Source of the DNA: Leisingera daeponensis DSM 23529
GTDB lineage: Bacteria; Pseudomonadota; Alphaproteobacteria; Rhodobacterales; Rhodobacteraceae
DNA length: 64,000 bases
NCBI RefSeq assembly: GCF_000473145.1
Contig: NZ_KI421500.1
Coordinates: 1,881,225-1,945,224, forward strand
Direction: 5' to 3'
Shown: piece after piece, positions 17,935 through 27,246 of the stretch
Layout of the letters: the number at the start of each line of letters is the position of its first letter
Numbering within the stretch: position 1 is the first letter of the stretch
Position numbers and translations under genes: made by a program
The notes under the pieces: generated by a model
What the model saw: the letters and a program-made list of their open reading frames with translations, nothing else
The model's database searches: none
What the model was told of the DNA's origin: nothing

Positions 17935-17969
17935 AGCTGGCCCTTTCCCGGCGCGCCGCGCCGTCTGGC

Positions 17970-17996
17970 CCCCGATTGCACACTGTGCGATCGGGG
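17970..17996. repeat. 12-bp inverted repeat upstream of AAA+ gene
   Basis: CCCCGATTGCAC and GTGCGATCGGGG pair over 12 positions with one wobble pair and a 3-base loop. Lying 36 bp before the AAA+ gene start, it could be an operator or an mRNA-leader hairpin. Confidence 0.5.
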
Positions 17997-18137
17997 AATT
18001 GAAGGAAAGAACCTGGCCAGGTTTGAGCTTCAGTCCTGCTCAATACGGCCATTTCAGTCAACAGGTGGCGCTGATCTTCGGAGGGGAAACGGATCCCTTC
18101 AGCATGCAGAAGGCAGAGATCACATAAGTCATTGTTT

Positions 18138-18174
18138 TAAAACAAAACCACCGGCCGAAAATCGGCCGGTGGCA
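18138..18174 (-). terminator. Terminator of nrdJ
   Basis: On the minus strand an 11-bp stem CCACCGGCCGA / TCGGCCGGTGG with a 3-base loop is followed by TTTTGTTTT. It lies about 85 bp after the nrdJ stop. Confidence 0.8.
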
Positions 18175-18257
18175 ATTAACCTCGTGTCAGAATGGCAGAA
18201 AACCCCCATCAATGGCAGTTATTTCTTGGGTCCGACAAACTCCAACACTGCTTCGCC

Positions 18258-20555
18258 TCAGCCGCACTTCGAGTGGCCGCAGCTGCGGCAGGTCATGCAG
18301 CCTTCGACCATCTGCATGTCGTATTGGCCGCAGCTCGGGCACGCCTTGCCGCGCGGCGTGTTCAGGTTCACCACCTGCGCCTGCGGGTCGGACTTCAGGC
18401 CCATGCCCTCGCCCTCCAGAAAACCGGTCTTGACCAGATGCGTCTCGATCACGCCGCCGATCGCGGCCAGGATCGAGGGGATGTACTTGCCCTGCACCCA
18501 GGCACCGCCGCGCGGGTCGAACACTGCTTTTAGCTCCTCGACCACAAAAGACACGTCGCCGCCGCGGCGGAACACCGCCGAGATCATCCGGGTCAGCGCC
18601 AGCGTCCAGGCATAATGCTCCATGTTCTTGGAATTGATGAACACCTCGAACGGGCGGCGGTGGCCGCCGATGATGATGTCGTTGATGGTCAGGTAGATCG
18701 CATGCTCGGAATCCGGCCACTTCAGCTTGTAGGTGTGGCCCTCCAGCGACTGCGGGCGGTCCAGCGGCTCGGACATGTAGACGACCTCGGCCCCGTTCTC
18801 GCCCATATCGCTCTCATGCGGCGCCTTGGCGGTCTCGCCCGGCGCGGTGTCGGCGCTTTCGCTCACCGTCAGGACCGATCCGGTCACGTCGTTCGGGCGG
18901 TAGGTGGTGCAGCCCTTGCAGCCCTGGTCCCAGGCCTGCATGTAGACGTCCTTGAAGTCGTCGAACGAGATGTCTTCGGGGCAGTTGATGGTCTTGGAGA
19001 TCGACGAGTCGATCCATTTCTGCGCCGCCGCCTGCATCTTGACGTGGGCTGCGGGGCTCAGCGTCTGGGCGTTGACGAAATAGTCCGGCAGCTTGGCGTC
19101 GGCGCCGAATTTCTCGCGGTACATCTGCACCGCGTAGTCGACCACTTCCTCCTCGGTGCGGCTGCCGTCCTTCTGCAGCACCTTGCGGGTGTAGGCATAG
19201 GCAAACACCGGCTCGATGCCCGAGGAGACGTTGCCTGCGTAAAGCGAAATGGTGCCGGTCGGCGCGATCGAGGTCAGCAGCGCGTTGCGGATGCCGTGCT
19301 CGCGGATGGCGTCGCGCACGTCCTCGTCCATGTTCAGCATGTTGCCGGAGTTCAGGTACTTCTCGGCATCAAACAGCGGGAAGGCGCCTTTTTCCTTGGC
19401 CAATTCCACCGACGCCAGATAGGCGGCGCGGGCGATCGCGTGCAGCCATTCGTCGGTCTGACGCGCCGCCTCGTCGGAGCCGTATTCCAGCCCCAGCATC
19501 AGCAGCGCATCGGCGAGGCCGGTGACCCCCAGGCCGATCCGGCGCTTGCTCTTGGCCTCTTCCGCCTGCGCGTCCAGCGGGAACTTGGACACGTCCACCA
19601 CATTGTCCATCATGCGCACGGCGGTGGCGACCAGTTCCTGCATCGCGGCCTGATCCAGATGCGCGTCTTTTTCAAACGGATTGGCCACCAGCCGCGCCAT
19701 GTTGATCGAGCCCAAGAGGCAGGCGCCATAGGGCGGCAGCGGCTGCTCGCCGCAGGGGTTGGTGGCGCAGATGTTCTCGATATAGTTGAGGTTGTTGGCC
19801 TTGTTGATGCGGTCGATGAAGATCACGCCCGGCTCGGCGTAATCATAGGTCGCCTGCATGATCTTGTTCCACAGGTCGCGCGCCTCGACGGTGTGATAGA
19901 CCTTGCCGTCGAACTGCAGCTCCCAGGAGCCGTCAGCCTTCACCGCTTCCATGAAATCGTCGGTCACCAGCACCGACATGTTGAACATGCGCAGGCGGGC
20001 CGGGTCGGATTTGGCGGTGATGAAATGCTCGATATCCGGGTGGTCGCAGCGCATGGTCGCCATCATCGCGCCGCGGCGGCTGCCCGCGGACATGATGGTG
20101 CGGCACATCGCGTCCCATACATCCATGAACGACAAGGGACCGGAGGCATCCGCCGCCACGCCCTTCACATCGGCGCCGCGCGGCCGGATGGTCGAGAAGT
20201 CATAGCCGATGCCGCCGCCCTGCTGCATCGTCAGCGCCGCCTCTTTCAGCATGTCGAAGATCCCTGACATGCTGTCCGGGATGGTGCCCATCACAAAGCA
20301 GTTAAACAGGGTCACCTGGCGCGCGGTGCCTGCGCCCGCGGTGATCCGGCCCGCGGGCAGGTATTTGAAATCCTCCAGCGCGGCATAGAATTTCTCTTCC
20401 CACGCGTCCGGCTTTTTCTCCGCCCGCGCCAGATCCCGCGCGATCCGCCGCCAGGTGTCCTCGACGGTCACGTCAATCGGCGCGCCATCGGCCTGCTTGA
20501 AACGGTACTTCATATCCCAGATCTGCTCGGCAATGGGGGCGGCAAAGCGGCTCAT
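18258..20555 (-). CDS. nrdJ: Adenosylcobalamin-dependent (class II) ribonucleotide reductase
   Basis: This 765-residue enzyme reduces ribonucleotides to deoxyribonucleotides using vitamin B12 coenzyme, without oxygen need and without a separate radical subunit. The radical-site motif NPCGEQPLPPYGACLLGSINMA is intact, and the C-terminus has the zinc-type cysteines CPSCGQ...CMTCRSCGHSKCG used to re-reduce the active-site disulfide. Length and end match the NrdJ type of alphaproteobacteria. It is a single-gene unit with its own terminator at 18138-18174. I saw no cobalamin riboswitch in the 200 bp upstream. Confidence 0.95.
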   Translation of the reverse strand: MSRFAAPIAEQIWDMKYRFKQADGAPIDVTVEDTWRRIARDLARAEKKPDAWEEKFYAALEDFKYLPAGRITAGAGTARQVTLFNCFVMGTIPDSMSGIFDMLKEAALTMQQGGGIGYDFSTIRPRGADVKGVAADASGPLSFMDVWDAMCRTIMSAGSRRGAMMATMRCDHPDIEHFITAKSDPARLRMFNMSVLVTDDFMEAVKADGSWELQFDGKVYHTVEARDLWNKIMQATYDYAEPGVIFIDRINKANNLNYIENICATNPCGEQPLPPYGACLLGSINMARLVANPFEKDAHLDQAAMQELVATAVRMMDNVVDVSKFPLDAQAEEAKSKRRIGLGVTGLADALLMLGLEYGSDEAARQTDEWLHAIARAAYLASVELAKEKGAFPLFDAEKYLNSGNMLNMDEDVRDAIREHGIRNALLTSIAPTGTISLYAGNVSSGIEPVFAYAYTRKVLQKDGSRTEEEVVDYAVQMYREKFGADAKLPDYFVNAQTLSPAAHVKMQAAAQKWIDSSISKTINCPEDISFDDFKDVYMQAWDQGCKGCTTYRPNDVTGSVLTVSESADTAPGETAKAPHESDMGENGAEVVYMSEPLDRPQSLEGHTYKLKWPDSEHAIYLTINDIIIGGHRRPFEVFINSKNMEHYAWTLALTRMISAVFRRGGDVSFVVEELKAVFDPRGGAWVQGKYIPSILAAIGGVIETHLVKTGFLEGEGMGLKSDPQAQVVNLNTPRGKACPSCGQYDMQMVEGCMTCRSCGHSKCG

Positions 20556-20762
20556 GTGTCGGTCCTTTGAGTCGTACTTGTGTCGTGTTGGCGTCCAAGC
20601 GCCGGAAAAGCGGCTCCGGCACCGGAAATGACCCCGGCAGCGAATCCGTGAATTGTTAATGCTTTATTGCAGCATAAGCGTGGAGGAACACAATACCTTG
20701 AAGCCAGCGATCAGTAAACTACTATATACTGACATAACTCTGGACGACTCTGTGGGGAACCT

Positions 20763-21194
20763 GTGGATAAACGCGTGAATCTTGTGAAGCTTTCGGTGGG
20801 CACCGAAAGCGTCGAAAGCCTGATGGCCTGGCAAGCGATGCGCCGCAAAGACCTGCCCGGGGGCCTGCCCCGCCATGTCACCCGCATGTGGCCCAAGCGC
20901 GAGGCCGAAATCCTGAACGGCGGCTCGATCTATTGGGTGATCAAGGGGCTGATCCAATGCCGCCAGCGCATCCTGCGGCTGGATGAGGTGACGGGCGAGG
21001 ACGGCATCCGCCGCTGCGCCATCGTGCTGGATCCGGAGGTGCACCGCACCCATACCGCGCAAAAGCGCCCGTTCCAGGGCTGGCGCTACCTCAAGCCGGA
21101 AGAATCGCCCGCCGACCTGCCCGCAGGCAAAAGCCAGGAAGAGCCGCTGCCGCCGGAGCTGTCGCAGGCGCTGGCCGAAATCGGCGTGATCTGA
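20763..21194 (+). CDS. DUF1489 family protein
   Basis: This 143-residue conserved alphaproteobacterial protein of unknown function has the family pattern NLVKLSVGTESVESL, RHVTRMWPKR, LNGGSIYWVIKGLIQCRQRIL and the C-terminal FQGWRYL. The start is probably GTG at 20763 (or GTG 20775); no ATG fits. It is divergent from nrdJ across about 200 bp. Confidence 0.8.
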   Translation: MDKRVNLVKLSVGTESVESLMAWQAMRRKDLPGGLPRHVTRMWPKREAEILNGGSIYWVIKGLIQCRQRILRLDEVTGEDGIRRCAIVLDPEVHRTHTAQKRPFQGWRYLKPEESPADLPAGKSQEEPLPPELSQALAEIGVI

Positions 21195-21214
21195 TCCAGC
21201 CGCCGCGGCGGCCT

Positions 21215-21238
21215 GGGCAGGCGGCACCCCGCCTGCCC
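21215..21238. terminator. Hairpin between convergent genes
   Basis: GGGCAGGCGG and CCGCCTGCCC form a 10-bp perfect stem with a 4-base loop between the convergent DUF1489 and DJ-1/PfpI genes. There is no T run, so termination is likely but not certain. Confidence 0.5.
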
Positions 21239-21254
21239 CTCCAGCACTGCCATT

Positions 21255-21932
21255 TTATTTCAGCAAGGCCAGCAGTTCCTTGGCGGCAGCTTCCGAGGAG
21301 GCCGGGTTCTGGCCGGTGACCAGCTTGCCGTCGACTTCGACGTAAGAGGCCCAGTCATCGCCCTTGCGGTAATCGGCGCCTTTGTCCTTCAGCATGTCTT
21401 CGACCAGGAAGGGCACAACATCGGTCAGGCCCACGCCCTCTTCCTCGCCGTTGGTGAAGCCGGTCACGCGGCGGCCTTTCACCAGCGGCGCGCCATCGCT
21501 GCCTTTGACGTGGCGGAACACACCGGGCGCGTGGCAGACAGCCCCGATCGGCCGGTCCGCGGCGGCAAAGCTTTCCAGAAGCTTGCGGCTGTCCGCACTC
21601 TCGGCCAGATCCCACAGCGGGCCGTGGCCGCCGGGATAGAAGACCGCATCGAACTGGTCCGCATCGACGCCGGACAGTTTCACCGTGCTGGCGAGCGCCT
21701 GCTGGGCGGCATCATCCTGCTTGAACCGGCGGGTGGCATCTGTCTGGGCGTCCTCAGAGTCCGATTTCGGGTCCAGCGGCGGCTGGCCGCCTGCAGGCGA
21801 GGCCAGGGTGACTTCGGCACCGGCATCGCGCAGCACGTAATAAGGCGCGGCAAATTCCTCCAGCCAGAACCCGGTTTTCTCGCCGGTGTCCCCCAGCTGA
21901 TCGTGCGACGTCAAAACCATCAGTATCTTCAT
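21255..21932 (-). CDS. DJ-1/PfpI family protein (type 1 glutamine amidotransferase-like)
   Basis: This 225-residue member of the DJ-1/PfpI superfamily belongs to the Hsp31-like branch by length and pattern. The nucleophile elbow is AVCHAPGVF with Cys133, and an acidic residue in GFWLEEFAAPY (Glu25/26) provides the partner. GGHGPLWDL precedes it, and the histidine directly after the cysteine is present. Relatives act as glutathione-independent glyoxalases (methylglyoxal to lactate), deglycase-like enzymes or chaperones; the sequence alone does not decide. It is transcribed towards DUF1489 as a single gene. Confidence 0.85.
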   Translation of the reverse strand: MKILMVLTSHDQLGDTGEKTGFWLEEFAAPYYVLRDAGAEVTLASPAGGQPPLDPKSDSEDAQTDATRRFKQDDAAQQALASTVKLSGVDADQFDAVFYPGGHGPLWDLAESADSRKLLESFAAADRPIGAVCHAPGVFRHVKGSDGAPLVKGRRVTGFTNGEEEGVGLTDVVPFLVEDMLKDKGADYRKGDDWASYVEVDGKLVTGQNPASSEAAAKELLALLK

Positions 21933-22075
21933 AGCCTGTCCTTTCAGTTGGAGTGTACCCCACCCCAGCTAAGGCCGGCGCCGCGGATTTAAACCCGGGC
22001 GCCGGAGAAAGGCATCACGCGACGATCACGGTTTCTTGATCATGCGGCACTGATCGTGCAGACAGGCTGCCGCGC

Positions 22076-22774
22076 TCAGACGCGCTTTTCCAGGAAATCC
22101 AGCAGCGTATTCAGCGCCGCCTTGTCCTGCGCCGTGTATTTCGCCACCCGGCTGCGCCACAGGGTCGCCTGCGACTTCAGCACAAGGCCGTCGCTCAGCA
22201 GCTTCAGGTGGTTGGCCCGCAGCGTCTCGCCGGTGGAGGTGATATCGGCCACCATCTCGGCGGTCTCGTTCTTCACCGTTCCCTCGGTCGCGCCCTGGCT
22301 GTCGACCAGCTGGTAATCCGCCACCCCGGCATCGGTCAGGAACTCCCGCACCAGCCGGTGGTATTTGGTGGCAATCCGCAGCCGGTGGCCGTGCTGCGCC
22401 CGGAACGCAGACGCAACCGCGTCCAGATCGTCCAGCGTGTCCACGTCGATCCAGAACTGCGGCACTGCCAGCACCAGGTCGGCATGGCCGAACCCCAGCT
22501 CCGCCAGCTCCTCGACCTGCTGCTCGAACCGCGGCAGCTTCTCCTGCACCAGATCGGTGCCGGTGACGCCCAGGTGAATGCGCCCCGCCGCCAGCTCGCG
22601 CGGGATCTCGCCCGCCGACAGCAGCACCAGCTCCATGTTCGACACGCCCTCGACCGCGCCGGCATATTCCCGGTCGGAGCCGGTGCGCGACAGCGTAACG
22701 CCGCGCTTGGCAAACCAGTCGAAGGTCTTTTCCATCAGCCGCCCCTTGGACGGCACCCCCAGCTTCAAGGTCAT
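22076..22774 (-). CDS. hisG: ATP phosphoribosyltransferase, short form catalytic subunit
   Basis: This 232-residue HisG catalyses the first step of histidine synthesis (ATP + PRPP to phosphoribosyl-ATP). It starts LGVPSKGRLMEKTFDWF, has the PRPP-side motifs of the family, and lacks the C-terminal regulatory domain, as in the short HisG that needs HisZ. It overlaps hisZ by 4 bp (22771-22774), so subunits are co-translated. hisS lies just before, so synthesis of histidine and of His-tRNA is coupled in one unit. No attenuator-like His codon leader is seen. Confidence 0.93.
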   Translation of the reverse strand: MTLKLGVPSKGRLMEKTFDWFAKRGVTLSRTGSDREYAGAVEGVSNMELVLLSAGEIPRELAAGRIHLGVTGTDLVQEKLPRFEQQVEELAELGFGHADLVLAVPQFWIDVDTLDDLDAVASAFRAQHGHRLRIATKYHRLVREFLTDAGVADYQLVDSQGATEGTVKNETAEMVADITSTGETLRANHLKLLSDGLVLKSQATLWRSRVAKYTAQDKAALNTLLDFLEKRV

Positions 22775-23859
22775 GCGCGGGACTCCTCCAGCTGCAGCAT
22801 CAGGTCCGGGCGCAGAACGCCGCCCACTGCCGGGATTTCCGCGCCATCGCCCAGCTGCCGGGTCAGCGCGTCATAGCGCCCGCCGCTGGCCACCGGCGGC
22901 AGATCCGGCCGCGCCTCGGCGTAGAAGCCAAAGACAAACCCGTCGTAATACTCCATCGAGGTGCGCCCGTAGGACGCCTCGAAATCGAGGTTCTCCACAT
23001 CAACGCCGCGCGCCTTCATCGCTGCGGTGCGCGCATCCAGCCGGTCCAGCGCCGGGTTGATCTGCGGCAGGTCCACGGCAATGTCGTGCATCTGCTCCAG
23101 CGCATATGGCACGGTTTCCCGCACCGCCATCAGCGCCTCCAGCGCCAGCAGCTCATGCTCGGCAATCGGCGGCGCCTTGGCGTCCTCGCGCAGCGCCTCG
23201 ACCCGCGCCTGCACCTCCGCCGCGCGGCGCTTGCCCAGCTCCACCGCGGAGCCGGTCAGATCGCCCTCGGTCGACAGCAGCTTCCTGCGGCTTTCCGGCA
23301 CCGGGGCACGGCCCGCAAACCGGTCCAGCAGGGAGCGGAACCGGCGCGGCCGCCAGATGTGCCGCATCAGCGCCGCCTTGCGCTTCTCCGTGGTGTTCAG
23401 GCCCTGCACGGCGGCCATCAGAATGCCGATGTCGCCGGTCGCCGCGCGCAGCGGCAGCCCGCGCACCTGCAGCGCAAACAGCGAAAACACCTCGGCATCC
23501 GCCGCCGCCGCATCATTGCGCTCGAACACCTCATAGCCGACCTGCAGATATTCGTTGGGCCGGTCCGGAAAATGCTCCTGCCGGCGGAACACCTCACCCG
23601 AATAGGTGTAGCGCGCAGGCTCCGCCCCGTGGCGCATATGCGCCTCCACCACCGGCACGGTGAAGTCCGGGCGCAGCATCTGCTCGCCGCGCAGGGCGTC
23701 GGTGGTGACGTAGGCGCGGGCACGGATGTCCTCGCCGTAAAGATCCAGCAACGTGCCGGCAGGCTGCAGCAATGGCGTGTCCACCACCTGCGCGCCAGCG
23801 GCCTCAAACCGGACCCGCAGCTGGGCCGCGCGGGCCTGAATATCAGAACGGAGCGTCAT
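22771..23859 (-). CDS. hisZ: ATP phosphoribosyltransferase regulatory subunit
   Basis: This 362-residue paralogue of histidyl-tRNA synthetase lacks tRNA-charging ability. It retains the class II fold motifs (YSGEVFRRQEHFPDRPNEYLQVGYEVF and the C-terminal ASGGRYDAL) and forms the hetero-octamer with short HisG, providing histidine feedback. It ends in a 4-bp overlap with hisG and starts 2 bp after the hisS stop. The true synthetase is immediately upstream. Confidence 0.92.
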   Translation of the reverse strand: MTLRSDIQARAAQLRVRFEAAGAQVVDTPLLQPAGTLLDLYGEDIRARAYVTTDALRGEQMLRPDFTVPVVEAHMRHGAEPARYTYSGEVFRRQEHFPDRPNEYLQVGYEVFERNDAAAADAEVFSLFALQVRGLPLRAATGDIGILMAAVQGLNTTEKRKAALMRHIWRPRRFRSLLDRFAGRAPVPESRRKLLSTEGDLTGSAVELGKRRAAEVQARVEALREDAKAPPIAEHELLALEALMAVRETVPYALEQMHDIAVDLPQINPALDRLDARTAAMKARGVDVENLDFEASYGRTSMEYYDGFVFGFYAEARPDLPPVASGGRYDALTRQLGDGAEIPAVGGVLRPDLMLQLEESRA

Positions 23860-23861
23860 GA

Positions 23862-25349
23862 TCAGCCCTGCCCGTCCAGGATGTCACGCACCTTGGCCAC
23901 CAGTTCGCTGCGCGGCACCTCAAACTGGCTCGGGCGTTCCTTCCACTCTTCCAGGGTGGCGCTTTCGGCGATCTTGGCGCCCAGGATCAGGTCCTTGATC
24001 TGCACCACGCCATTGGCCTTCTCGTCGCCGCCTTCGATCACCGCGACAGGAGAATTCCGCTTGTCCGCATACTTCAGCTGGTTGCCGAAATTCTTGGGGT
24101 TGCCCAGATAAACCTCGGCCCGGATGCCCGCATTGCGCAGCTCCGCCACCATCGCCTGGTAATCCGCCATCCGGTCGCGGTCCATCACGGTAACGACCAC
24201 CGGTCCGGTTGCCTCGGCGCTCAGGCGCCCTTTGGCGTGCAGCGCCGCCAGCAGCCGGTCGACGCCGACCGAGACACCCACCGCAGGCACTTCCTGCCCG
24301 GTGAAGCGCTTGACCAGCCCGTCATAACGGCCGCCGCCCGAAACCGAGCCGAACTGCCGTTTGCGGCCCTTCTCGTCGAGGATCTCAAAGGTCAGCTCTG
24401 CCTCGAACACCGGGCCGGTGTAATAGCCCAGCCCGCGCACGACCGAGGGGTCGATCTCGATCCGGTCCTTACCGTAACCGCCCGCGGCCAGCAGCTCGCC
24501 GATCTGCTCCAGCTCGGCAATGCCTTCCTGGCCGATCTTGCTGTCGCCCACCGCGGCGCGCAGGTTGGCGATGGTGCCCGCTGCCTCCGCCGCCTTGGAG
24601 GTCAGGAAGGCCAGCACCGGCGCCGCCTGATCGTCCGAGAGGCCAACCCCGTCGATGAAGGCGCCGGAGGCATCCAGGCGGCCCTTGGTCAGCAGCTCGC
24701 GCACCCCGGCCTCACCCACTTTGTCGAACTTGTCGATGGTGCGCAGCACGTCGTCGCGCTTGGCATCGCCGTCACCCAGGCCCATCGCCTCCAGCACACC
24801 GTTCAGCACCTTGCGGTTATTGACCCGCACCAGGTAATCGCCGCGCGGAATGCCGACGGTCTCCAGCGTGTCGGACAGCATTGCGCAAATCTCCGCGTCA
24901 GCCGCCATCGAGGCACTGCCCACGGTATCCGCATCGCACTGGTAGAACTGTCGGAAGCGCCCCGGCCCCGGCTTCTCGTTGCGCCAGACCGGCCCCATCG
25001 CATAACGGCGGTAAGGCGTCGGCAGGTCGTTGCGGTGCTGGGCATAGACCCGCGCCAGGGGCGCCGTCAGGTCATAACGCAGCGCCATCCAGTCGCCGTT
25101 TCCGTCGTCCTCGGTTTCCTGCCAGGCAAACACGCCTTCGTTCGGGCGGTCCACGTCGGGCAGGAATTTGCCCAGCGCCTCAACGGTTTCCACCGCTGAG
25201 GACTCCAGCGCCTCGAACCCGTAATGATGATACACACCCGCGATGGCCCGCAGCATCTCGCTGCGCTGGGTCACCTCCGCACCGAAATAGTCACGGAACC
25301 CCTTCGGCGTCTGCGCCTTGGGGCGGGGCTGTTTCTTCACTTTGGCCAT
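23862..25349 (-). CDS. hisS: Histidyl-tRNA synthetase
   Basis: This 495-residue class II aminoacyl-tRNA synthetase has motif 2 ([27 protein letters not shown]), the histidine-A pattern [13 protein letters not shown], and motif 3 near [10 protein letters not shown], followed by the anticodon-binding domain. I chose ATG 25349 ([20 protein letters not shown]); ten more codons upstream are open but add nothing family-like. It is the first gene of hisS-hisZ-hisG. Confidence 0.93.
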   Translation of the reverse strand: MAKVKKQPRPKAQTPKGFRDYFGAEVTQRSEMLRAIAGVYHHYGFEALESSAVETVEALGKFLPDVDRPNEGVFAWQETEDDGNGDWMALRYDLTAPLARVYAQHRNDLPTPYRRYAMGPVWRNEKPGPGRFRQFYQCDADTVGSASMAADAEICAMLSDTLETVGIPRGDYLVRVNNRKVLNGVLEAMGLGDGDAKRDDVLRTIDKFDKVGEAGVRELLTKGRLDASGAFIDGVGLSDDQAAPVLAFLTSKAAEAAGTIANLRAAVGDSKIGQEGIAELEQIGELLAAGGYGKDRIEIDPSVVRGLGYYTGPVFEAELTFEILDEKGRKRQFGSVSGGGRYDGLVKRFTGQEVPAVGVSVGVDRLLAALHAKGRLSAEATGPVVVTVMDRDRMADYQAMVAELRNAGIRAEVYLGNPKNFGNQLKYADKRNSPVAVIEGGDEKANGVVQIKDLILGAKIAESATLEEWKERPSQFEVPRSELVAKVRDILDGQG

Positions 25350-25522
25350 CTGAGGCCTCCTCACGGGTAGCGGTTTCACTCGCCCGGCGGTCTAGCGGAA
25401 GCGGGCCGCAACGGCAAGACGAAGGCGGCAGAGGCTACGCGGCAGTTCATCATTGAGACATAAGGGCTGCGCCGCCGCGCGGAGGGCGGGTCATGCCGGA
25501 GGCGTGCTTTCAGCAGGTCGCT

Positions 25523-25540
25523 CCCCGGCCTCGCGGCCGG
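25523..25540. repeat. Short GC hairpin upstream of slyX
   Basis: CCCGGCC and GGCCGGG (7 bp, 4-base loop) lie about 60 bp before slyX, in the 250-bp gap after the hisS start. A leader hairpin is possible; it has no T run. Confidence 0.3.
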
Positions 25541-25602
25541 GCGGTCCTTTGCTTTTCAACTCCGCTCCTTTATGAGCAGCTTCAGAACCCAGGAGACACC
25601 TC

Positions 25603-25797
25603 ATGCAGCATCTGGAAGAGCAAATCGCCCATCTGACCCGCAGCGTGGAGGAGATGAGCGACGTGATGGCCCGCCAGCAGCAGGAGATCGACGTGCTGAC
25701 CCGCCGCGTTGCCATGCTGATGCAGCGCGAGGCCGAGCGCCAGCAGGATGGCGGCGGCGGCGTGGTCTTCGCCGACGAACGCCCGCCGCATTACTGA
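25603..25797 (+). CDS. slyX: SlyX family protein
   Basis: This 64-residue protein is nearly all coiled coil (residues 1-48 with heptad leucines: LEEQIAHLTRSVEEM) and ends in the family signature PPHY. The function is unknown; it was named for its position next to slyD in enterobacteria. An AGGAGA ribosome site precedes the ATG. Confidence 0.85.
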   Translation: MQHLEEQIAHLTRSVEEMSDVMARQQQEIDVLTRRVAMLMQREAERQQDGGGGVVFADERPPHY

Positions 25798-25899
25798 CGC
25801 GCCCCGCAAGCGGTGCAAGAATTCTAGCGTAATAGTCTTGACCGGAGTTGCTGCTAAACCCCGGCGCTGCCCAGCCGCGAGCGCCCGGCCTGCACGAAC

Positions 25900-27135
25900 C
25901 TAGGCCAGACCAAAGCCCTGTGCCGCAAGGCGCGTGGCAAGCTGCACGTTTTCAGCCTGGCTATCGCCCTCGGTAAGGGCGGACAGCGGTATGTCCAGTT
26001 CATAGATCAGCTTGCCGCCCTCAATCGTCCGGCTGGCCTCCCCCTGCAGCATGGATGGCACGATCTGGGTCAGCAGCCTCGTGCCGAACCCGGTTCTTCC
26101 GGCACCGTTCACCGGCCTCGCCGGTTCCTGGCAAAGATCCTCTTCCCACCGCAGCCGCAGCCGGTTGTGCCCGCCGTCTTCGCCACGGACCGACCAGGAC
26201 ACGCGGATCCGCGCGTCTTCGCCATCAGCCGAGCCGTATTTCTGCGCATTGGTCGCCAGCTCGTGCAGCGCCAGGCTGATCTGCTGCGCCGCCTCCGATC
26301 CGGTGGTCACCTCGGGACCGCCGACCGTCATCCTGTCGCCGAAGCTCAGCAGCACCGGTTCCAGCTGCGCCCGGATCACGCTGCCCAGATCCGCCGAAGC
26401 GCCGGACGGCTCCTGCATGACGGTCTGGGTGGCAGAGGCCAGCGCGTTCAGACGCCCGGTGAAGGTGCTGACGAAATCGGTCACGTCCGTGACCCCGCGC
26501 GCGCTTTGCCGCGCCATCGACGAGACCACCGCGATCATGTTGTGGCTCCGGTGCACCGCTTCGCGCGCCGTTACCGCCAGTTTGGCATTGACGTCCCGCA
26601 GTTCGGCGGTGCGTTTCTCGACCAGGACTTCCAGCTCATCGCGGGCCTGCCGCAGCACGTCCAGGGTCTCCTCATGCGCGGCCACTTCCTCCAGCAGCCT
26701 GCCGTTGACGTCCTCCAGTTCGCGCCGGCTCGGGATCGCGACCAGGACCGGAACCAGCTTGAACAACACAACCGCGGTGGTTGCCGAGACCAGTGCAGTG
26801 GCGAATTTCAGCAAGCCTTGCGCCGGATAGGCCGGCCACCAGAGCGTCAGGATCGATACCGCATGGGTGAGGCCGCACAGAAGGATGAAGGAGGCAAACA
26901 GAAGCACCAGCCCGCGGTGCTTCAAATCCTTGCGCTGGCGCAGAACCTTGAACAGAGCCAGCGGGATGGCGAAATATGCCAGGAAGATCAGAAGGTCAGA
27001 GCCGGCCCAAAGGATCAGCAGCCAAGGTTCCCAAAGCAAGCACATGCCATGCGGCATGTACTCCCCGAAATCCAGAAATGTTTGCACTGCGGCACTCTCC
27101 AGTCCTATGGCGGAACCGATGTCGGCCTGAACCAT
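25900..27135 (-). CDS. HWE sensor histidine kinase with ethylene-receptor-like membrane domain
   Basis: This 411-residue membrane kinase has three transmembrane helices at about 39-62, 76-97 and 105-132 that align with the ethylene-binding domain of plant ETR1. The pattern is SDLLIFLAYFAIPL, then FASFILLCGLTHAVSI, then KFATALVSATTAVVLFKLVPVL. Asp47, Tyr54, Cys87 and His91 fall where ETR1 has Asp25, Tyr32, Cys65 and His69; Cys and His ligate the Cu(I) that binds ethylene. A coiled coil (135-190) leads to an HWE-type kinase: EAVHRSHNMIAVV with phospho-His195, ALHELATNAQKYG as N box, RLRWEED as the WxE motif, and TGFGTRLL. There is no receiver and no response regulator nearby. It lies downstream of dnaE on the same strand. 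Confidence 0.82.
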   Translation of the reverse strand: MVQADIGSAIGLESAAVQTFLDFGEYMPHGMCLLWEPWLLILWAGSDLLIFLAYFAIPLALFKVLRQRKDLKHRGLVLLFASFILLCGLTHAVSILTLWWPAYPAQGLLKFATALVSATTAVVLFKLVPVLVAIPSRRELEDVNGRLLEEVAAHEETLDVLRQARDELEVLVEKRTAELRDVNAKLAVTAREAVHRSHNMIAVVSSMARQSARGVTDVTDFVSTFTGRLNALASATQTVMQEPSGASADLGSVIRAQLEPVLLSFGDRMTVGGPEVTTGSEAAQQISLALHELATNAQKYGSADGEDARIRVSWSVRGEDGGHNRLRLRWEEDLCQEPARPVNGAGRTGFGTRLLTQIVPSMLQGEASRTIEGGKLIYELDIPLSALTEGDSQAENVQLATRLAAQGFGLA

Positions 27136-27246
27136 TTAAATATGAAACGCGGTCAGAGCGGCATAAGTTGCTAATTTTCCTTCACGCGCAAGGCCGCACG
27201 GCAGCCGCAGCCCTCCCGCCGGAGGCGCCGGGCGCCTCGCGCAGCC

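Larger units (their letters stand above)
17935..18257. other. Intergenic region between AAA+ gene and nrdJ
   Basis: About 320 bp with no gene. It holds the nrdJ terminator (18138-18174) and, nearer the AAA+ gene, an inverted repeat at 17970-17996. The promoter of the minus-strand AAA+ gene must be here. Confidence 0.6.

Noticed and set aside
18615..20267. Long plus-strand frame of 550 codons
   Set aside because: It is the antisense shadow of nrdJ, with no family motif and atypical composition.
20556..20762. Possible cobalamin riboswitch or NrdR box before nrdJ
   Set aside because: A B12 enzyme invites this search, but no B12-box sequence is seen. ACTATATACT at about 20720 resembles half of an NrdR box but is not a dyad and has no second copy at the usual spacing.
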